This document shows, in pieces, positions 61,540-64,000 of a DNA stretch of 64,000 bases. Made by a program: the position numbers and the translations under genes. The stretch lies in assembly GCA_019635755.1 (NCBI GenBank), contig JAHBYW010000003.1, positions 310,001 through 374,000 on the forward strand, written 5' to 3'. This DNA is from Rhizobiaceae bacterium. GTDB taxonomy: Bacteria; Pseudomonadota; Alphaproteobacteria; Rhizobiales; Rhizobiaceae. Below the pieces are notes generated by a model. It was not told the origin of the DNA. It saw only the letters and a list, made by a program, of their open reading frames with translations, and did not search any database. Numbering within the stretch: the stretch's first letter is position 1; every line of letters starts with the position of its first letter.

Positions 61540-61717
61540 CGCTAGCTGGCCGGATAGCTGGTCAGCGCCACGCGGTGAGATAGGATGGCATCCAATTGTT
61601 ACACAATGGCCCTACGCCTTCCGAAATGCAGGCCCGAAACGGCCGCATTCTTGCATTTGACTAGACAGTGAGCATATGGCTTGCAATGCTGTTTCGGGCA
61701 ACGACGCAACGGCTGTC

Positions 61718-63862
61718 ATGAAGTTTCGCTTGGGGTTATTCGCCATCGCCGTCAGCGCCGCCGCGGTCATGCCGTGGTCCGCTCAGGCGGAGACGCGCGT
61801 GCTGGTCGTCGGCGCTTCGGGCTATCCGAACCTGCCCGACAGCATGAAGCTGCAGGCGCCCAAGAACGACTCGCGCGAACTCGCGAACACGCTGGTCGGC
61901 CTCGGGGTGCCTGCCGCGCACATCACCATCCTCGCAGATGGCGTCACCGGCCTGACCGACGGCCTGGCGTCGAGCGGCCCGGCGAACCGTGACGCGATCC
62001 TGTCGGAACTCGACAGACTGGCGGAGACCAGTGCCAAGGGCGATCTGGTCGTCTTCTACTTCTCCGGCCACGGCACGCAGCAGCCCGACCTGAACGGCGA
62101 CGAAGGCGGCAGCCCCGACGAGGTGTTCCTGCCCTACGACGTCGGCAAGTACGAGGACGGCTCGATCAAGAACGCACTGGTCGACGACGATCTGGACGAG
62201 CGCATCCGCAAGATCCTGGCCAAGGGCGTCGACTTCTTCGGCATCATCGACGCCTGCCACTCCGGTACCGGCTTCCGCGCCTTCGACGAGGACGAATCGC
62301 GGGCCAAGCAGGTGGACCCGGCCGAGTTGGGTGTTCCCGCGTTCGCCGAAGCGGAGAACCGCGCAGCCTTCGCGGCGGTCGATGCCGCACCCGGCGAAGG
62401 TGCCGGCCGCGCCGCCTTCTTCTATGCCGCGCAAGAGGTGGAAGTCGCCCGCGAGGTGAAGCCGAAGAATTCCGAGACCGGCGAGTTCTTCAGCGTCTTC
62501 ACCTACAACATCATCAAGCGGATCAACCAGACGCCCAACCTGACCTACCGGACGCTGCACCAGGCGGTGGTGGACGACATCAAGCGCGGCAATCTCGGCG
62601 CCTCGCAGACGCCGCAGCTCGAGGGCGAATTGCTGGACGAACCGTTCCTGCGCCTGTCGGGCGTCGGCGAACGCCGGCAGTGGCCGGTGGTGCTGAGCAA
62701 GCTGCAGGCGGGTGAACTCGCCGGAGTCACGACCGGCACGATCCTCGCCCTCTACAACGATCCCGCCGATCCAGACGAGGAGGCGGTCGCCCACGCGGTG
62801 GTCACGGCGGCCGGCGCAACCAAGAGCCTGGTCGAGCAGGTGGCGTATCCGTGCACGGAGTTCGACGCCGACGGCAATTGCATGACGCCGGTGGATGCGA
62901 CCGTGTTCAAGAAGGGCCGGTTCGGCCGCGTGGTGGAACCCGGCGTCGACTTCTCGCTGGTTCTGTCTGAACCCGTGCGTGTCGATCCGAACGACGGTTA
63001 CGACTATGCGCTGGCGACAGCCGCGCTGCGCGACGCCGTCGGCTCCGACGCGCTGTCGAAACGCGTGTCGCTGCGCTCCAGCGGTTACGACCTGGCGGTC
63101 GGGCTGGTCGACGGCAAACTGGCCTTCGCGCCTTCGGCCGGGTTGATCGACGCGCGGGGCCCCAACTCCTCGCCACGCCTGACGCTGCCCGACAATCCCG
63201 ACGCCGCGGCCGCCACGGTAGCTTCCGCGATCACCCGCATGGCCAAGGTCCTGGCGCTGCAGCGCATCGGCGGCGCGAAGGAAGGGGAGGCGGTCGGGCT
63301 GCAGCCGACGCTGATGATCGAGCGCGCCAAGGTCGGGACAATCGTCGACGGCGAGTGTTCCCAGGACCGTTCCGGGAGCTACGACGCCGCCGTGCCGGCG
63401 GGCGACGCGCCGGTCTACGCCCCCTGCGACATCCTCTCGGTCGCCATGGCCAACACCGGCAAGCGGGCACTCGACGTGACCGTGCTGCTGGTCGAATCCA
63501 ACTTCGCCATGAGCCTGGCATGGCCGCTCGACGGCTCCGCCAACCGCATCTATGCCGGCGAGAAGATCATCGCCGACCTGCTGCAGATGGGCCCTGAGGG
63601 GCAGTCCAATTCCGAGGAGCGGCTGGTCTTCCTTACCGTCCCTGGCGTGGCCCGGACCACGACCATCTTCGACAATCTCGAGCAGGAAGGCCTGCGCGCC
63701 GGTCCGACGGACGAGGATCCGGCCGTCGCCGCCGCCCGCCAGGCCCTCGATGTCGGGCTGAACGAAATGTCGCGCTCGACCACCACCGGAACGGCTTCCG
63801 TTGAGGAAGAAATGTCCGTGGACGTCAGGCCGTTCTTTATGGGACAAGGGAGTGGGCGATGA
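61718..63862 (+). CDS. Secreted caspase-fold (C14) protein
   Basis: A 714-aa exported protein. ATG at 61718 gives the signal peptide MKFRLGLFAIAVSAAAVMPW ending SAQA-ET; the earlier ATG (61676) would add a non-signal N-terminus. The caspase domain (about 25-280) has both catalytic residues: His118 in FYFSGHGTQQPD and Cys180 in IIDACHSGTGF. The acidic P1-pocket features of metacaspases are plausible, including DLNGDEGGSPDEVFLPYD. The remaining ~430 residues include a second region with paired Cys (QVAYPCTEFDADGNCMTP; GECSQDRSGS...APCDILSV) and no known domain. Substrate and role are unknown. The next frame starts inside its stop (ATGA). Confidence 0.86.
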   Translation: MKFRLGLFAIAVSAAAVMPWSAQAETRVLVVGASGYPNLPDSMKLQAPKNDSRELANTLVGLGVPAAHITILADGVTGLTDGLASSGPANRDAILSELDRLAETSAKGDLVVFYFSGHGTQQPDLNGDEGGSPDEVFLPYDVGKYEDGSIKNALVDDDLDERIRKILAKGVDFFGIIDACHSGTGFRAFDEDESRAKQVDPAELGVPAFAEAENRAAFAAVDAAPGEGAGRAAFFYAAQEVEVAREVKPKNSETGEFFSVFTYNIIKRINQTPNLTYRTLHQAVVDDIKRGNLGASQTPQLEGELLDEPFLRLSGVGERRQWPVVLSKLQAGELAGVTTGTILALYNDPADPDEEAVAHAVVTAAGATKSLVEQVAYPCTEFDADGNCMTPVDATVFKKGRFGRVVEPGVDFSLVLSEPVRVDPNDGYDYALATAALRDAVGSDALSKRVSLRSSGYDLAVGLVDGKLAFAPSAGLIDARGPNSSPRLTLPDNPDAAAATVASAITRMAKVLALQRIGGAKEGEAVGLQPTLMIERAKVGTIVDGECSQDRSGSYDAAVPAGDAPVYAPCDILSVAMANTGKRALDVTVLLVESNFAMSLAWPLDGSANRIYAGEKIIADLLQMGPEGQSNSEERLVFLTVPGVARTTTIFDNLEQEGLRAGPTDEDPAVAAARQALDVGLNEMSRSTTTGTASVEEEMSVDVRPFFMGQGSGR

Positions 63863-64000
63863 GGGCGCGCCATTCCGCACCGATCGGGTCCGGCAGAGCC
63901 GGCGCCCTCATTGATCCAAAGACCTTGCCGGTTGTGAAGGGCGGCCGGCATGGGATGCGGAGAGCCGGGAGGAGCACTGTGCTGCTTGCGGCAGAGACTG
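63859..64000 (+). CDS. Unknown protein, truncated by the window edge
   Basis: The ATG overlaps the caspase-fold gene's stop (ATGA) and the frame stays open to the window end: MRARHSAPIGSGRAGALIDP..., then MRRAGRSTVLLAAET. The last part could begin a signal peptide, with a GGAG-like site before an inner ATG at about 63952. It is probably cotranscribed with the caspase-fold gene. Too little is visible for a family call. Confidence 0.45.
   Translation, partial: MRARHSAPIGSGRAGALIDPKTLPVVKGGRHGMRRAGRSTVLLAAET

Noticed and set aside
61736-63880. Long minus-strand open frame (714 aa) opposite the caspase-fold gene
   Set aside because: Shadow of the plus-strand gene, which has signal peptide and catalytic motifs.

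Overview
The window is about 64 kb of GC-rich, densely coding DNA that looks chromosomal. No rRNA, tRNA, transposase, phage gene, CRISPR array or replication origin was recognised. Several things point to an alphaproteobacterium of the Hyphomicrobiales (Rhizobiales), probably Phyllobacteriaceae/Mesorhizobium-like: an MmcB-family gene, hemP preceded by a TGA-N9-TCA box of the kind bound by rhizobial iron regulators, an AraD1/GguC-type gene, large sugar-uptake operons, and palindromic intergenic repeats like those of rhizobia. The genus assignment is inference.

Layout. 0-4.1 kb: minus-strand operon of a small acidic protein, a GT4 glycosyltransferase, a glycogen-debranching-type hydrolase and trehalose-phosphatase (cut by the window edge). 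4.4-11.4 kb: a secreted-protein block with two V8/trypsin-like serine proteases, a degenerate paralogue that has lost its catalytic His, a MORN-repeat protein, and a canonical secreted trypsin on the plus strand. 11.4-22.1 kb: an eight-gene sugar operon (binding protein, two permeases, ATPase, isomerase/epimerase, Gfo/Idh/MocA dehydrogenase, aldo/keto reductase, GH43 beta-xylosidase-type enzyme) divergent from a LacI regulator, with two matching palindromic operators between them. 22.1-27.3 kb: 6-phosphogluconate dehydrogenase, hemP, topoisomerase IB, an SDR, a small orphan gene and mmcB. 27.3-34.6 kb: an eight-gene hexuronate/pectin operon (uxaC, TRAP transporter, GntR regulator, kduI, kduD, kdgF) with a recognisable promoter/operator. 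34.6-42.1 kb: a Fur-family regulator with a candidate autoregulatory palindrome, an FAD reductase, hyuA/hyuB, ferredoxin-NADP reductase, a solo WYL-like protein and DoxX. 42.3-48.3 kb: deoC, an ALDH16-type double-domain dehydrogenase, an FAH-family enzyme and an FMN alpha-hydroxy-acid dehydrogenase. 48.6-54.6 kb: an unusual locus of an animal-type heme peroxidase, a 150-aa unknown protein, a SARP/BTAD-TPR regulator and an orphan YcaO. 54.5-57 kb: ThuA, a pentose-type SDR and AraD1. 57-64 kb: MATE exporter, agmatinase family, Fe-alcohol dehydrogenase, thioesterase, a secreted caspase-fold protein and the start of a further gene.

The metabolic modules are internally coherent: each combines uptake, catabolic enzymes and a regulator for plant-derived sugars (xylosides, hexuronates, probably pentoses). 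The two regions least explained by known pathways are the protease/pseudoprotease/MORN block and the peroxidase-YcaO locus. Most gene starts were moved inward from the longest open frame, using Shine-Dalgarno sequences, signal peptides or operon overlaps.
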